Assembly (NCBI RefSeq): GCF_001375595.1
Contig: NZ_CVJQ01000001.1
Location: 1,302,001 to 1,366,000 of the forward strand
Reading direction: 5' to 3'
Length of the DNA stretch: 64,000 bases
Source of the DNA: Phenylobacterium immobile (ATCC 35973)
Lineage (GTDB): Bacteria > Pseudomonadota > Alphaproteobacteria > Caulobacterales > Caulobacteraceae
Below, piece after piece: positions 54,606-64,000 of the stretch. Numbering within the stretch: the first letter of the stretch is position 1; each line of letters starts with the position of its first letter. The notes under the pieces are model-generated. The model was not told the DNA's origin. It ran no database searches and saw only the letters and a program-made list of their open reading frames with translations. Made by a program: the position numbers and the translations under genes.

Positions 54606-55588
54606 CCCCGCGCGTCCTGAACCTGGCCCTGTGCCTGAGCCTGCTTTTGGTCGTGGCCGCAGGTCTTTTCCTGGGCGAGGCGCGATTGACCGGGTCCCAG
54701 TTCGGCCAGGCCTTCACCGATCCGTCCTCGGCGCCCGCGGAAATCCTCTGGAGCGTCCGCGCGCCGCGTACGGTCGCGGCCCTTGTGGTCGGCGCGGCCC
54801 TGGGTCTGGCTGGCGCCGTCATGCAGGGCCTTTTGCGTAACCCGCTCGCCGACCCGGGCGTGCTGGGCGTGTCCGGCGGCGCGGGACTGGGCGCAGCGCT
54901 GGCGATCTCGCTGGGACTGGCCGCCACGCCGGGCGCGGTCGAGGGCGCGGCGCTCGCCGCAGCACTTGCCGTGGGCGCGGCCCTGACGGTCCTGGCGGCG
55001 CGGCTGCGGACCCCGGAGACCCTGATCCTTTTCGGTGTCGCGCTGTCGGCCTTCTGCGGAGCGCTCACCTCATTGGTCTTCAACTTCGCGGCCTCGCCGG
55101 TGACCCTCGCTGAGGTCTTCGCCTGGCTGCTGGGCTCGGTCGCCAACCGCGACTGGACCGACATCACGAGCGCCTATGTCCCGATGGCGCTCGGTGTGCT
55201 GCTCTGCGTTTACGCTCGCCGGGGTCTCGTGATGCTGACCCTCGGCGACGAGACCGCTGAGGTCTCGGGCCTGCCCATGCGCCGCATGCGCGCCGCCGCC
55301 GTGGCCGGCGCATCCCTGTTGACCGGGGCGGCGGTAGCCCTTGCCGGCATCGTCGGCTTTGTAGGCCTCGCGGCGCCGCATCTGGCGCGCGGCGTGGTCG
55401 GCGGAGATCCGGGCCGCACACTGCTTCCGTCCGCCCTGACCGGCGCTGTCCTCCTCGCACTGGCCGATATCGCCGCGCGAATCATCCCCACCGAGACGGA
55501 GCTTAAGCTCGGCGTGGTCACGGCGCTGTTCGGCGCGCCGCTCTTCGCCCTGATCGCATGGCGCGCAGCCCGGAGCTGGCGGGCATGA
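54602..55588 (+). CDS. FecCD-family ABC transporter permease
   Basis: A 328-residue permease with about ten hydrophobic segments, matching BtuC/FecCD. Landmarks are [62 protein letters not shown] (ATPase-coupling helices), and [19 protein letters not shown]. It forms the membrane channel of the importer with the adjacent binding protein and ATPase. The GTG start overlaps the preceding gene. Confidence 0.94.
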   Translation: MTPRVLNLALCLSLLLVVAAGLFLGEARLTGSQFGQAFTDPSSAPAEILWSVRAPRTVAALVVGAALGLAGAVMQGLLRNPLADPGVLGVSGGAGLGAALAISLGLAATPGAVEGAALAAALAVGAALTVLAARLRTPETLILFGVALSAFCGALTSLVFNFAASPVTLAEVFAWLLGSVANRDWTDITSAYVPMALGVLLCVYARRGLVMLTLGDETAEVSGLPMRRMRAAAVAGASLLTGAAVALAGIVGFVGLAAPHLARGVVGGDPGRTLLPSALTGAVLLALADIAARIIPTETELKLGVVTALFGAPLFALIAWRAARSWRA

Positions 55589-56337
55589 CGGCGTTTGCGC
55601 TGACAGCCGCGAGCGCCCTGGTCGCCGGCCGCCCGGCGCTTAGCCAGGTCACGCTGCAGGCCAGATCTGGCGAAGTGTTGGGCGTGGTTGGCCCCAACGG
55701 CGCGGGCAAGACGACTCTGCTTCGCGCCATCCTTGGCCTCCAGCGCCTGAACGGCGGGCAGGCCAACTTGGGCGGCCAGAACGTGCGCGGCCTGTCAGAC
55801 GCTGCGCGGGCGGCGCTCGTCGCCTATCTTCCGCAGGAGCGCGCCGTCGGCTGGAACCTTGCCGCTTGGCGCCTCGCCAGCCTGGGCGCGCCGAACCAGC
55901 CGCCGCGCGAGGCCGAAGCCCGCGCCCGCGCCGGCCTGGACCGCGTAGGCCTCACCCACTTGGCCGAGCGCGGCGTGCTCGACATGTCCGGCGGCGAACG
56001 CGCCCGCGTCCTCCTGGCGCGGCTGCTGGCGGCCGACGCGCCGTTGTTGCTAGCCGATGAGCCGGTGGCAAGCCTGGACCCCGACGCACAACTGCTGGTG
56101 ATGGATATCCTGCGCGAAGAGGCGGCCCGCGGCGCGGCGGTGGTGGTGACCTTGCACGACCTGTCCCTGGCGGCGCGCTATTGCGACCGCCTCGCCGTTC
56201 TGTCCAAGGGCCGCCTTGTCGCCGACGGCGCCCCCCGTGAGGCCTTGGTGCCGCACATTTTAATGAGCGCCTTCAGTTTACAGGGCGGTTTCATGGAGAC
56301 GTCCGGGGGGAATATACTGATTTCCCGCCGTGCCTGA
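55585..56337 (+). CDS. ABC transporter ATPase (BtuD/FecE-like)
   Basis: A 250-residue ATPase. Walker A is GPNGAGKTT, the Q-loop lies in YLPQER, the signature is MSGGERARVLLARLL, Walker B is LLLADEP and the switch histidine is in VTLHDLSLAARY. The ATG at 55585 overlaps the permease stop (ATGA); ATG 55558 is an alternative. It completes a three-gene importer of the cobalamin/heme/ferric-siderophore class. No TonB receptor gene or cobalamin riboswitch is near, so the ligand stays open. Confidence 0.93.
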   Translation: MTAFALTAASALVAGRPALSQVTLQARSGEVLGVVGPNGAGKTTLLRAILGLQRLNGGQANLGGQNVRGLSDAARAALVAYLPQERAVGWNLAAWRLASLGAPNQPPREAEARARAGLDRVGLTHLAERGVLDMSGGERARVLLARLLAADAPLLLADEPVASLDPDAQLLVMDILREEAARGAAVVVTLHDLSLAARYCDRLAVLSKGRLVADGAPREALVPHILMSAFSLQGGFMETSGGNILISRRA

Positions 56338-56418
56338 CAGCATCGTGGCCAAAACATGGCGAAATATTCGACCCTGACATAGACGGTCCAACGGGTGTTC
56401 GGCTAAGGACATCTACGG

Positions 56419-56440
56419 CGTCGAACCCGCTCGTTCGACG
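56419..56440 (+). promoter_or_regulatory. Hairpin just upstream of the RTX gene ribosome site
   Basis: CGTCGAAC (56419-56426) and GTTCGACG (56433-56440) are perfectly complementary around a 6-nt loop, ending 1 nt before GGGGGAG, the ribosome site of the giant gene. It may be an operator or a translational control hairpin. Confidence 0.5.
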
Positions 56441-56456
56441 TGGGGGAGTACGCGTC

Positions 56457-59400
56457 ATGGTTGATTACACGGGCACGCCGGGGAATGACGTCTTCACCGG
56501 CGGTGTGAGCAGCGACAGCGCCCTGGGCGGCGCGGGCGACGACAGCCTCTCGGGCGGTGGCGACACCGATATCCTGGCGGGCGGCGCGGGCGCGGACACC
56601 CTCGACGGCGGCGCGGGGAACGACTACCTCTTCAGCGGCGACGTAAATCCAGTCTATTACGGAAGCCCCACCGTCTTCGACACGGGCAATGAAGTCGATG
56701 TGCTGCGAGGCGGCGACGGCAGCGACGTCTTGTCCGCCGGATACGGTGATTTTGTCGACGGCGGCGAAGGTGGCGGCCGTCTCTATATCAGCTTCATGGG
56801 CGCGCCGGTGGGCGTTGAGGCTGACTTCCATCAGAAGACGCTGACCATTGGCGGCGGAGTCATCACCAACGTAGGCGTGGCCTATGTCCAGGGCAGCAAC
56901 TTCGCGGATAGGTTCATCTTCGACGACATCTTCGGTTCGACCGCCAGCGACGTCGTCCATGGCATGGGCGGCGACGATATCCTGGTCGCCGGCCGCTCCA
57001 TCATCAGCATGTTCGGCGGCGCTGGGGATGACTACATCGACGCCCGCCTTGGCCTGTCGGTCTTCACGATCGAGGGCGGCGACGGCGCCGACACGATCTA
57101 CGCCAACCCCACGGCCCGGGTGAGCGGCGGCGCTGGCGCCGACACGATCTACGGACATGGCTCGATCGACGGCGGCGCCGGCGACGACAAGATCTACCTG
57201 CAGGCGAGCGAGTTCAATTTCTGGACCGTTCGCGGCGGCGACGGCGCCGACCTCATCGTCGCCTCGGACATCGGCCACATCATCTATGGCGACGCTGGCG
57301 GCGATACGATCATCGGCGGCGCAGCGGCAGACAACCTCTCCGCCGCCGCTAGCGGCTACGACGCCGGCGCTGAGCGCGACAGCCTTTCCGGGGGCGGCGG
57401 CAACGACTTCCTGTCCATCGGCTATGGCGATGACGCCGACGGCGGCGCGGGCGTCGACATGTTGCGCCTGTCGCTCGCGGCGGCGACGGCCGGCGTGGAT
57501 ATCGACGCCGCCGTGATCATCACCGGCGCGTCCGTGACCATCGGGGGCGGGGTGATCAGGAATATCGAGACCCTCGTCGGTGTGCAGGGGTCGAACTTCA
57601 ACGACGTCATTCGGCTTGGCAGCTCGTCGTTCAAACTGCCGGTCGATGGCGCTGGGGGCGACGACCTGGTCATCGGCAAGGCCAGTTCGGTTTCGGTACT
57701 CGGCGGCGCGGGCGACGATCGTTTCGTCAGCAGCACCGCTGCTGACACGTTCGACGGCGGCGCCGGTGTTGACGCGATCGACTACTCCAACGCCACGGCG
57801 GGGGTTACGGCGAACCTGAAGACAGGCTCGACGTCTGATGGAGACACCTTCTCGACCGTCGAAATTCTGATCGGTTCAAACTTCGCCGACGTCCTCACAG
57901 GCGCCGGCACGGGAAGCACCGTCAACGCCGGCGCTGGCGATGACAGGCTGAATCTAAGCAGGGGCGACACGGCGGCGCTTGGGGCTGGCGCCGATGTCGT
58001 CGTGGTGGCCTCGCAAAGCCACGCGATCCTCAACCAGATCGCGATCACCGACTGGACCGCGGATGACCGTCTGCAATTCTCGGCCCTGACGGGCGCATAC
58101 GCCGAGACGACCGCGGCGACCTATAACGAGGCCGTGACCGCGGCCGAGGCGCTTGAGGCCGCTGGCTACAATTTCGTCGCGATCCAAGTCGGCGCAGACG
58201 TCTATGTCTTCGGCGAGCCGGTCTCTGACCGCCTCCATTTCGACGCGGTGGTTCGTCTGGTCGGCGTGTCCCTTGATCAGGTGTCGGCCAGCAACATCGG
58301 CTTGGCCGGCCCGATCGTAACGCCCACGCCCACGCCCACGCCGGTCCCGACGCCCATACCGCCGGTTAGCTTCGCCGGAACTGCAGGCAATGACAGCTTC
58401 GTCGGCGGCGGCGGCCTTGACACGATTCTGGGAGCCGGCGGCGATGACACGCTCGCCGGCGGCCCCGGGCCTGACACTCTTGACGGGGGTGAAGGTTCGG
58501 ATCGCCTTTACAGCGGCGATATCCCACCGCCCTACAGCTATCCTTACGGGAACAATCCCTACAGCCTGCCGATCCTGGAAACCGGCGCCGAATTCGATGT
58601 GCTAAGGGGCGGGCAGGGCAATGACACCCTGTTCGCCGGCTACGGCGACGAGGTGGACGGCGGCGCAGACAACGACACCCTCTACATAAGCTTCATGGGC
58701 GCCCCGACGGGGGTGACCGCTGACTTCCGGCTGCCGAGCCAGACGATCGGGGGCGGCCCGATCACCAGCATTGAGTCGGTGGGCTACCTCCAGGGCAGCA
58801 ATTACGGCGATGCGATCACCCTGGGCGCCGGCGCCGGCTACGCGTCCGGGATGGGCGGCGCTGACACCATCATCGGCGGAAACGGCACACAGGGACTATG
58901 GGGCAACGACGGCGACGACCTGCTTGATATGCGCCTTAGCAATTCAGCCGAGTTCGTCGATGGCGGCGAAGGCGATGATACGCTCTACGCATCGCAGGGC
59001 GCGGCGCGCGGGGGCGGCGGCGCTGACAAGATTTATGCCCGCGACGCTTCGGGCGGCGCTGGCGACGATGAGATCGTTCTCCAAGCGAACGGCTACAGCA
59101 GGGGCATCGGCGGCGAGGGCAAGGATATCATCGTCGCCGCCGCCACGGGCTCCGCCATGGTCGGCGACGCCGGCGCCGACACCCTGACAGGCGGCATGGG
59201 CGTCGATACCCTCGTCTCTGCGACAGGCGACGACATGAGCCTTGAGCGCGACGTGCTATCGGGTGGCGGCGAGGCTGACGAACTTTCCGCCGGCTATGGC
59301 GACGACGTCGACGGCGGTGCGGGGATCGACACCCTGCGGCTGTCCCTGGGCGGCGCGACGACAGGCCTTGATTTCGACGTGGCGGCGATCAACGCCTCGA

Positions 59401-62400
59401 CGCCGCTTAGCCTCGGCGGCGGGGTGATCCAGAACATCGAGAAACTGGTCTATCTGCGCGGCACAGAATTCGACGATGTCCTTCGGTTGATCAGCGTGCC
59501 GATGCTGGTCACGATCGACGGCGGGGCGGGCGACGATGTGATCATCGCCAAGACGACGGTCTCCGTCCGAGGGGGCGCGGGCGACGACCGCTTCGTCAGC
59601 AGCCCGGGCGCTGACACGTTCGACGGCGGCGCGGGCGACGACGTCATCGACTATTCCGCGGCGACGACCGGGGTGGTGGTGAACCTGATCACCAATGCGG
59701 CGCCCGCAGGCGATGTGCTTCAGAATGTCGAGGGCGTCATCGGTTCGGCCTTCGCCGATACGCTGACAGGCAAGGGCACCGGTCCGGGTTCCACGCTGAT
59801 TGCGGGCGCCGGCGACGACACCGTCAATCTTCGCCCGGGCGATGTGGCGAGCCTGGGCGAGGGCGCGGACGTGGCCATGGTCCAGTCCAGCTATTACACC
59901 AACCCGCCGATCACGATCACCGATTGGGCGGCGGCGGACAAACTCAGGTTCGGCGCGGTGGCTGGGGCTTATGTCGAGTTGACCGCGGCGACCTACGGTG
60001 ACGCCCTGGTCGCGGCCAAGGCGAAGGCCGCTGCGGGCTACAATTTCGTCGCCGTCCAGGTCAGCGGCGATGTCTACGTCTTTGGCGACCCGATGGCTGG
60101 CCGCATGGAATTCAGCGCCACTGTCGTTTTGCAGGGCGCGAACCTGAACACCGTGTCGGCCGACAATGTCGGCATGGTCGGCCCGCTGGTCACGCCCGTG
60201 CCGACGCCCACGCCGACGCCCGTGCCGACACCCACACCGACACCGCCGCCCGTGGCCACCACCGGTCCGGACACCCTGACCGGGACAGCGGGCGCCGATG
60301 TGCTGGCCGGCATGGCGGGTAATGACCTCCTGAGCGGTCTCGCGGGCGACGACCAGCTCAACGGCGGCGGCGGCGGCGACACGATGATCGGCGGGCCGGG
60401 CAACGACGTGTACATCGTCGACGAGCCGGGCGACGTGGTCGTCGAGGCTCCTGGCGAAGGCTATGACCGGGTCGATATCGGCTTCTCGTACAGCTGGAAC
60501 TACGCACTGACCGACAATGTCGAGGTCGCGCGCGTCGTGCCCGGCACCCGAGCCACGACCATGGCCGGACTGACGGGCAACACCCTGAGCAACACCATGA
60601 CGGGCCACGATGGGGCCAACACCCTGGATGGCGGCGCCGGAAACGACACCCTCGTCGGCGGCCTGGGCGACGACGTCTATGTCATTGACAGTCTGCAGGA
60701 CGTGGTGATCGAAGCCGTCAACGGCGGGACTGACCGGGTCGATGTCGCCTTCGGCGGCGTCTATGCTCTGGGCGCCAATATAGAGAACGCCCGTGTTGTG
60801 GCGGCGGTCGGCGTGCGGACGGACCTTGTGGGCTCCGACCTAGCCAATGTGATCACTGGCCACGACGGCGCCAACAGCCTGTCCGGAGGCGGGGGTGACG
60901 ACATCCTGCTACCTGGAGCTATCGACAGCACGACCGCCTTTGACACCGTCGACGGCGGCGCCGGCGATGACACCGTCGAGCTTCGTGGCGCAATGCTCAG
61001 CTATGCCATCGAACGGCCGAACGCGACGGACACCACCTTCGTTAACACAGTGACCGGCGAACGCGTTCTGGTGCGTAATATCGAAGTGGTGAAATTCGCA
61101 GACGGTGTCCGCGCCATCGGCATGCTGGGCGGCGAAGGCACAGCGGGCGACGATCTCATTGTAGGCACAGCAGGGCCGGACGGTCTGAGCGGCCAGGTTG
61201 GCGCCGACACCATCTACGGCGGTGGCGGCGACGATGTGCTCAACGGCGGCGCGGGTGTCGACCGGTTGGTCGGTGGCCTCGGCAATGATCGCTACATCGT
61301 CGATAGTCCTCTAGACCTGGTGCTCGAGAACCCGGGGGAGGGCGTCGACCAGATCGACGTGGCGGCCCAGACCGGGGGTGTTTACGTGCTCTCGGCCAAT
61401 GTCGAGAACGCGCGCATTCAGGCATCCGTGGCCAACCGCGTGGACATCGTCGGCAATGGCCTGGCGAACTATGTTATCGGCCACGACGGTCTGAACAGCA
61501 TTGATGGGGCAGACGGCGACGATCTTGTCTATGTCGGCCTCGCGGGCCCGCTGGCGTCTGGTGGGTATGATACGGTCGACGGCGGCGCGGGGACCGATAC
61601 GGTCAAGGTGCTAGGCGCGGCGAGCGCCTACAACATGCGTTACCTGGGCGCCGGGGCGTATGAGGTGGCGCACAAGACCACCGCCGAGCGCGTCATCCTG
61701 CGTAACGTCGAATTCTTACAGTTCACCGACCAGAAACTCGCGGTCACGGCCATTCCGGGGCCGACGGCGGGGAACGATAGTCTCTCCGGATCCGGCCTCA
61801 TCGTTGGCCTGGAGGGCGACGATACTCTGACCGGCGGCGCTGGCGCAGATACGCTCGATGGCGGCTCGGGCGTTGACCGGCTGGTGGGCGGCGGCGGTGC
61901 GGATGTTTATATCGTCGACCGGCCCGAAGACGTGGTGATCGCTGGCGATGGTCTCGACCAGGTCCAGGTCGCGTTCACGGCGGGGGGCGCCTATGTGCTC
62001 GCGGCGGGCGTCGAGCGGGCGACCGTCGTCAGCGCCCATCTTGCGATCGACCTCACCGGCAACAACTTGGCCAATCTGTTGACTGGCAACAACGCTGCGA
62101 ACCTGTTGTTGGGTGGCGCTGGCGTGGACACGCTCATCGGCGGCACGGGCGCCGACACCCTCGACGGCGGCGTGGGCGACGATAGTCTGTCCGGCGGTCT
62201 TGGCGACGATGTCTACCGGATCACCAACCACCTGGAGGTCGTCGTCGAGGCGGCCGGCGAGGGGTTCGATACGATCGAACTCACCGTAACCGGGCCGATC
62301 AGCTACAACACCCCGAACAATGTCGAGAACCTGAGGCTGTTCGGCGCGAACCATCTGGTGCTCGTGGGCAAGGGTAATGCGCTCGCCAACGACATCAGCG

Positions 62401-63479
62401 GTCACGCCGGTCAGAACGTTCTGGTCGGCCTGGAGGGCGACGATATTCTGCGCCCCGGCGCAACCACGGGTTCCAGCGCGATCGACACCGTCGACGGCGG
62501 CGGCGGCGTCGACACGGTCGTCGTGTCCGGGGCCTTGTCGGAATACGTCATCACCAGCTATGGCGGCGGCCAGTTCACCCTGACCAATGTGGCGCGAAGT
62601 GAGTTCATCCGCGCTCTTTCGATCGAGTTCATCCAGTTCAGCGATGGCTTGCGACCCAGCGCTGGGTTTGGAACTGGAAGCCCAGGCGCCGACACGCTCA
62701 ATGGCAGCGCGCTCGGTGACCTGCTGGACGGCGCGGGCGGCGATGATCGTGTGAATGGGCTGGGCGGCGCCGACTATCTGGCCGGCGGATCGGGCAATGA
62801 CACGCTGGATGGCGGCGCCGAGGCCGACACGATGGTGGGCGGCCAGGGTGATGATTTTTACCTCGTCGACACCTTCAGCTGGAATACGGAGGTTCCGCGC
62901 GATGTCGTCACCGAGTCCTCGGGCGAAGGGCTGGACACTATCGAACTCAGGGCAGGCTCCCCCGGCGATGACTTCTACCTGCCCGATAATGTCGAGAACC
63001 TGCAGGTCGCCGCCGGTTTCGGTGGCGGGCCGGCCGTCCATGGGAACGCCCTGGGCAACCTCCTGACCGGCAACGAAGGAGACAACGCGCTTCATGGCGG
63101 CGCTGGCGGAGACTCCGTCATCGGCGGCCTCGGCGCCGACACCTTGTCTGGTGGGGAGGGCGTGGATCTGCTGACCGGCGGCGCCGGCGCGGACCGGTTC
63201 CAACTGTCCGGCCAGGGTCTCGATGTGATCTCCGACTTCAACCCAACGGACGACACGATCGAACTGCACCTCGGTGTCGCCATCGCCGGCGGCGATGCGG
63301 CTTTCCGGATCGGATACAACGCGACATGGGCGCAGGACGCCACGCAACGCATCCTCTACGACTACGCTACGGGTTTTCTGCGTTACGACCCAGATGGGAC
63401 GGGTTTCGCGCCGTCCGTCGTGATCGGCGTTCTTTCAAACTATGCGATTCTGACGGTGGCCGACTTTGTCGTCGTCTGA
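56457..63479 (+). CDS. Giant RTX (hemolysin-type Ca-binding repeat) secreted protein
   Basis: A 2340-residue acidic, Gly/Asp-rich protein built almost wholly of calcium-binding nonapeptides (GGxGxDxLx), with no signal peptide and no enzymatic domain seen. Residues 1-620 and 641-1244 are duplicated halves, each with two related modules (VLRGGxGxDxLxAGYGD near 82 and 714; LSGGGxxDxLSxGYGDDxDGGAG near 308 and 930). Thr-Pro linkers separate the parts (about 620-640 and 1244-1270). The last 1070 residues carry six units of a different type (YIVD...DVV...) near 1319, 1408, 1613, 1817, 1919 and 2133. The C-terminus ends in a hydrophobic DFVVV, as in type I secreted proteins. Possible adhesin or surface-layer-like protein; transporter not in the window. 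Confidence 0.88.
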   Translation: MVDYTGTPGNDVFTGGVSSDSALGGAGDDSLSGGGDTDILAGGAGADTLDGGAGNDYLFSGDVNPVYYGSPTVFDTGNEVDVLRGGDGSDVLSAGYGDFVDGGEGGGRLYISFMGAPVGVEADFHQKTLTIGGGVITNVGVAYVQGSNFADRFIFDDIFGSTASDVVHGMGGDDILVAGRSIISMFGGAGDDYIDARLGLSVFTIEGGDGADTIYANPTARVSGGAGADTIYGHGSIDGGAGDDKIYLQASEFNFWTVRGGDGADLIVASDIGHIIYGDAGGDTIIGGAAADNLSAAASGYDAGAERDSLSGGGGNDFLSIGYGDDADGGAGVDMLRLSLAAATAGVDIDAAVIITGASVTIGGGVIRNIETLVGVQGSNFNDVIRLGSSSFKLPVDGAGGDDLVIGKASSVSVLGGAGDDRFVSSTAADTFDGGAGVDAIDYSNATAGVTANLKTGSTSDGDTFSTVEILIGSNFADVLTGAGTGSTVNAGAGDDRLNLSRGDTAALGAGADVVVVASQSHAILNQIAITDWTADDRLQFSALTGAYAETTAATYNEAVTAAEALEAAGYNFVAIQVGADVYVFGEPVSDRLHFDAVVRLVGVSLDQVSASNIGLAGPIVTPTPTPTPVPTPIPPVSFAGTAGNDSFVGGGGLDTILGAGGDDTLAGGPGPDTLDGGEGSDRLYSGDIPPPYSYPYGNNPYSLPILETGAEFDVLRGGQGNDTLFAGYGDEVDGGADNDTLYISFMGAPTGVTADFRLPSQTIGGGPITSIESVGYLQGSNYGDAITLGAGAGYASGMGGADTIIGGNGTQGLWGNDGDDLLDMRLSNSAEFVDGGEGDDTLYASQGAARGGGGADKIYARDASGGAGDDEIVLQANGYSRGIGGEGKDIIVAAATGSAMVGDAGADTLTGGMGVDTLVSATGDDMSLERDVLSGGGEADELSAGYGDDVDGGAGIDTLRLSLGGATTGLDFDVAAINASTPLSLGGGVIQNIEKLVYLRGTEFDDVLRLISVPMLVTIDGGAGDDVIIAKTTVSVRGGAGDDRFVSSPGADTFDGGAGDDVIDYSAATTGVVVNLITNAAPAGDVLQNVEGVIGSAFADTLTGKGTGPGSTLIAGAGDDTVNLRPGDVASLGEGADVAMVQSSYYTNPPITITDWAAADKLRFGAVAGAYVELTAATYGDALVAAKAKAAAGYNFVAVQVSGDVYVFGDPMAGRMEFSATVVLQGANLNTVSADNVGMVGPLVTPVPTPTPTPVPTPTPTPPPVATTGPDTLTGTAGADVLAGMAGNDLLSGLAGDDQLNGGGGGDTMIGGPGNDVYIVDEPGDVVVEAPGEGYDRVDIGFSYSWNYALTDNVEVARVVPGTRATTMAGLTGNTLSNTMTGHDGANTLDGGAGNDTLVGGLGDDVYVIDSLQDVVIEAVNGGTDRVDVAFGGVYALGANIENARVVAAVGVRTDLVGSDLANVITGHDGANSLSGGGGDDILLPGAIDSTTAFDTVDGGAGDDTVELRGAMLSYAIERPNATDTTFVNTVTGERVLVRNIEVVKFADGVRAIGMLGGEGTAGDDLIVGTAGPDGLSGQVGADTIYGGGGDDVLNGGAGVDRLVGGLGNDRYIVDSPLDLVLENPGEGVDQIDVAAQTGGVYVLSANVENARIQASVANRVDIVGNGLANYVIGHDGLNSIDGADGDDLVYVGLAGPLASGGYDTVDGGAGTDTVKVLGAASAYNMRYLGAGAYEVAHKTTAERVILRNVEFLQFTDQKLAVTAIPGPTAGNDSLSGSGLIVGLEGDDTLTGGAGADTLDGGSGVDRLVGGGGADVYIVDRPEDVVIAGDGLDQVQVAFTAGGAYVLAAGVERATVVSAHLAIDLTGNNLANLLTGNNAANLLLGGAGVDTLIGGTGADTLDGGVGDDSLSGGLGDDVYRITNHLEVVVEAAGEGFDTIELTVTGPISYNTPNNVENLRLFGANHLVLVGKGNALANDISGHAGQNVLVGLEGDDILRPGATTGSSAIDTVDGGGGVDTVVVSGALSEYVITSYGGGQFTLTNVARSEFIRALSIEFIQFSDGLRPSAGFGTGSPGADTLNGSALGDLLDGAGGDDRVNGLGGADYLAGGSGNDTLDGGAEADTMVGGQGDDFYLVDTFSWNTEVPRDVVTESSGEGLDTIELRAGSPGDDFYLPDNVENLQVAAGFGGGPAVHGNALGNLLTGNEGDNALHGGAGGDSVIGGLGADTLSGGEGVDLLTGGAGADRFQLSGQGLDVISDFNPTDDTIELHLGVAIAGGDAAFRIGYNATWAQDATQRILYDYATGFLRYDPDGTGFAPSVVIGVLSNYAILTVADFVVV

Positions 63480-63608
63480 TCGCGTGCTCAGGTTGTTGCG
63501 GGCGCGAGCACAATCACCGGAACCTCCGGCGAAGTCACCCGGACTGGGGGCGCTGGCGTCCAGCTGTCGTCGCTGACAGCCGGTTCGATCTACGAAGTTG
63601 CTAGCGCC

Positions 63609-64000
63609 TCACGCCCCTGCCGGCCGCGCGTACACATAGCCGCCGCGCCGCAGGTCCTGGCTCAGGGTGATGGGCGCCGCGCCGCCGGCGAGCTTGGCGC
63701 GGTACACGGTCATGCCTTCCATGACGCGCATCACATAGTTCCGGGTCTCCGAGAACGGGATGCATTCGATGAAGTCGAGCGGGTCGGCCGTACTGGTGCG
63801 CGGGTCGCCGCAGAAGCTCGCCCATTGCGGGGGCCGGCCGGGACCGGCGTTGTAGCCGGCGATGGCCATGACGTAGGAGCCGCTGAAATTGCCAACCAGC
63901 TGGCCGAGGAAGCTCGAGCCCAGGCGCATGTTGTAGTCCGGCTCGTCGAGCAGGCCGGCTGAGTAGCTGACGCCCATCTTGCGTGCGACTGAGGCGGCCG
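63609..64000 (-). CDS. Lytic transglycosylase, C-terminal part (5' end beyond window)
   Basis: The final 130 residues of a larger protein, running off the right edge without a start. The visible sequence (VARKMGVSYSAG, then a MAIAGYNAGPGRP segment with the GYNAGPGR signature and ETRNYVMRVMEGMTVYRAKL) is the C-terminal part of a soluble lytic murein transglycosylase catalytic domain. The catalytic glutamate lies further upstream, outside the window. The enzyme cuts peptidoglycan in the periplasm. Confidence 0.9.
   Translation of the reverse strand, partial: AASVARKMGVSYSAGLLDEPDYNMRLGSSFLGQLVGNFSGSYVMAIAGYNAGPGRPPQWASFCGDPRTSTADPLDFIECIPFSETRNYVMRVMEGMTVYRAKLAGGAAPITLSQDLRRGGYVYARPAGA

Noticed and set aside
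61716..63347. 543-codon antisense frame within the RTX gene
   Set aside because: Periodic sequence is produced by the repeat DNA on the opposite strand; no start signal or family match.
56457..63479. CRISPR-like periodicity in the RTX gene
   Set aside because: The periodicity is protein-coding nonapeptide repeats with variable DNA, not identical direct repeats with unique spacers.
63480..63608. In-frame continuation past the RTX stop codon, readable as a Gly/Ser/Thr-rich tail
   Set aside because: The stop follows a typical type I secretion end (DFVVV), and the continuation soon turns into the antisense of the transglycosylase gene; too short to call a degraded tail.

Overview
The window is high-GC DNA (roughly two-thirds G+C) from an alphaproteobacterium, most likely a member of the Caulobacteraceae (Caulobacter or Phenylobacterium). 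The reasons are the sulfate-assimilation cluster with DUF2849 and DUF934 partners, the mreBCD-mrdA-mrdB block, an EcfG-type sigma factor with its own GGAAC-N16-CGTT promoter, and a GTTC-N7-GTTC LexA box. I cannot separate the two genera from this sequence. Genes are tightly packed, many overlap by 4 nt, and no gene-free stretch exceeds 300 nt. I see no insertion sequence, prophage, CRISPR array or rRNA.

Layout. 1-2.5 kb: a divergent set (FAD oxidoreductase cut by the window edge, an SDR epimerase and a TIM-barrel isomerase), probably sugar chemistry. 2.6 kb: tRNA-Lys(CTT). 2.8-9.4 kb: chorismate mutase, a LysR regulator and the divergent sulfate-reduction operon (uroporphyrinogen methyltransferase, DUF2849, sulfite reductase, DUF934, APS reductase), followed after a terminator by ferredoxin-NADP reductase. 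9.4-15.5 kb: small housekeeping and stress genes (3D protein, GST, S1/P1 nuclease, Nudix, a catalytically dead resolvase-like protein, GNAT, histone-deacetylase-like protein, phosphatase, RHH/DUF4169 pair, DUF2171). 15.6-20.5 kb: aspartate aminotransferase, a VTT membrane protein, leuA behind an unannotated leucine-rich leader peptide, and a DMT exporter. 20.6-26.5 kb: the rod-shape/elongasome genes mreB, mreC, mreD, PBP2 and RodA. 26.7-29.7 kb: galE and a GT14 glycosyltransferase behind an AT-rich control region, then prolyl aminopeptidase.

29.9-36.6 kb is a three-gene operon of transglutaminase-like, DUF2126 amidoligase-like, circularly permuted ATP-grasp and alpha-E domains whose product is not known to me. 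It meets a convergent EcfG-family sigma factor. The sigma gene is divergent from a single gene that fuses both core ergothioneine enzymes (EgtB-EgtD). 39.6-44.4 kb: a KGG stress protein, a two-component system, an MBL hydrolase, and an SDR/TetR divergent pair with clear operators. 44.5-47.1 kb is an accessory patch of five unrecognised or weakly recognised genes; each junction carries a copy of a hairpin repeat. Next is an unknown gene with a LexA box against its start codon.

47.9-64 kb: an amino acid permease, the HrpB helicase, two RNA-methyltransferase-like genes, a BtuFCD/FecCD-type ABC importer, a 2340-residue RTX repeat protein probably exported by a type I system, and the C-terminal end of a lytic transglycosylase.

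The strongest leads are the EgtB-EgtD fusion, the leuA leader, the SOS-controlled unknown gene, the autoregulated EcfG sigma factor, the amidoligase operon with a probable CTG start, and the repeat-bounded island of unknown genes.
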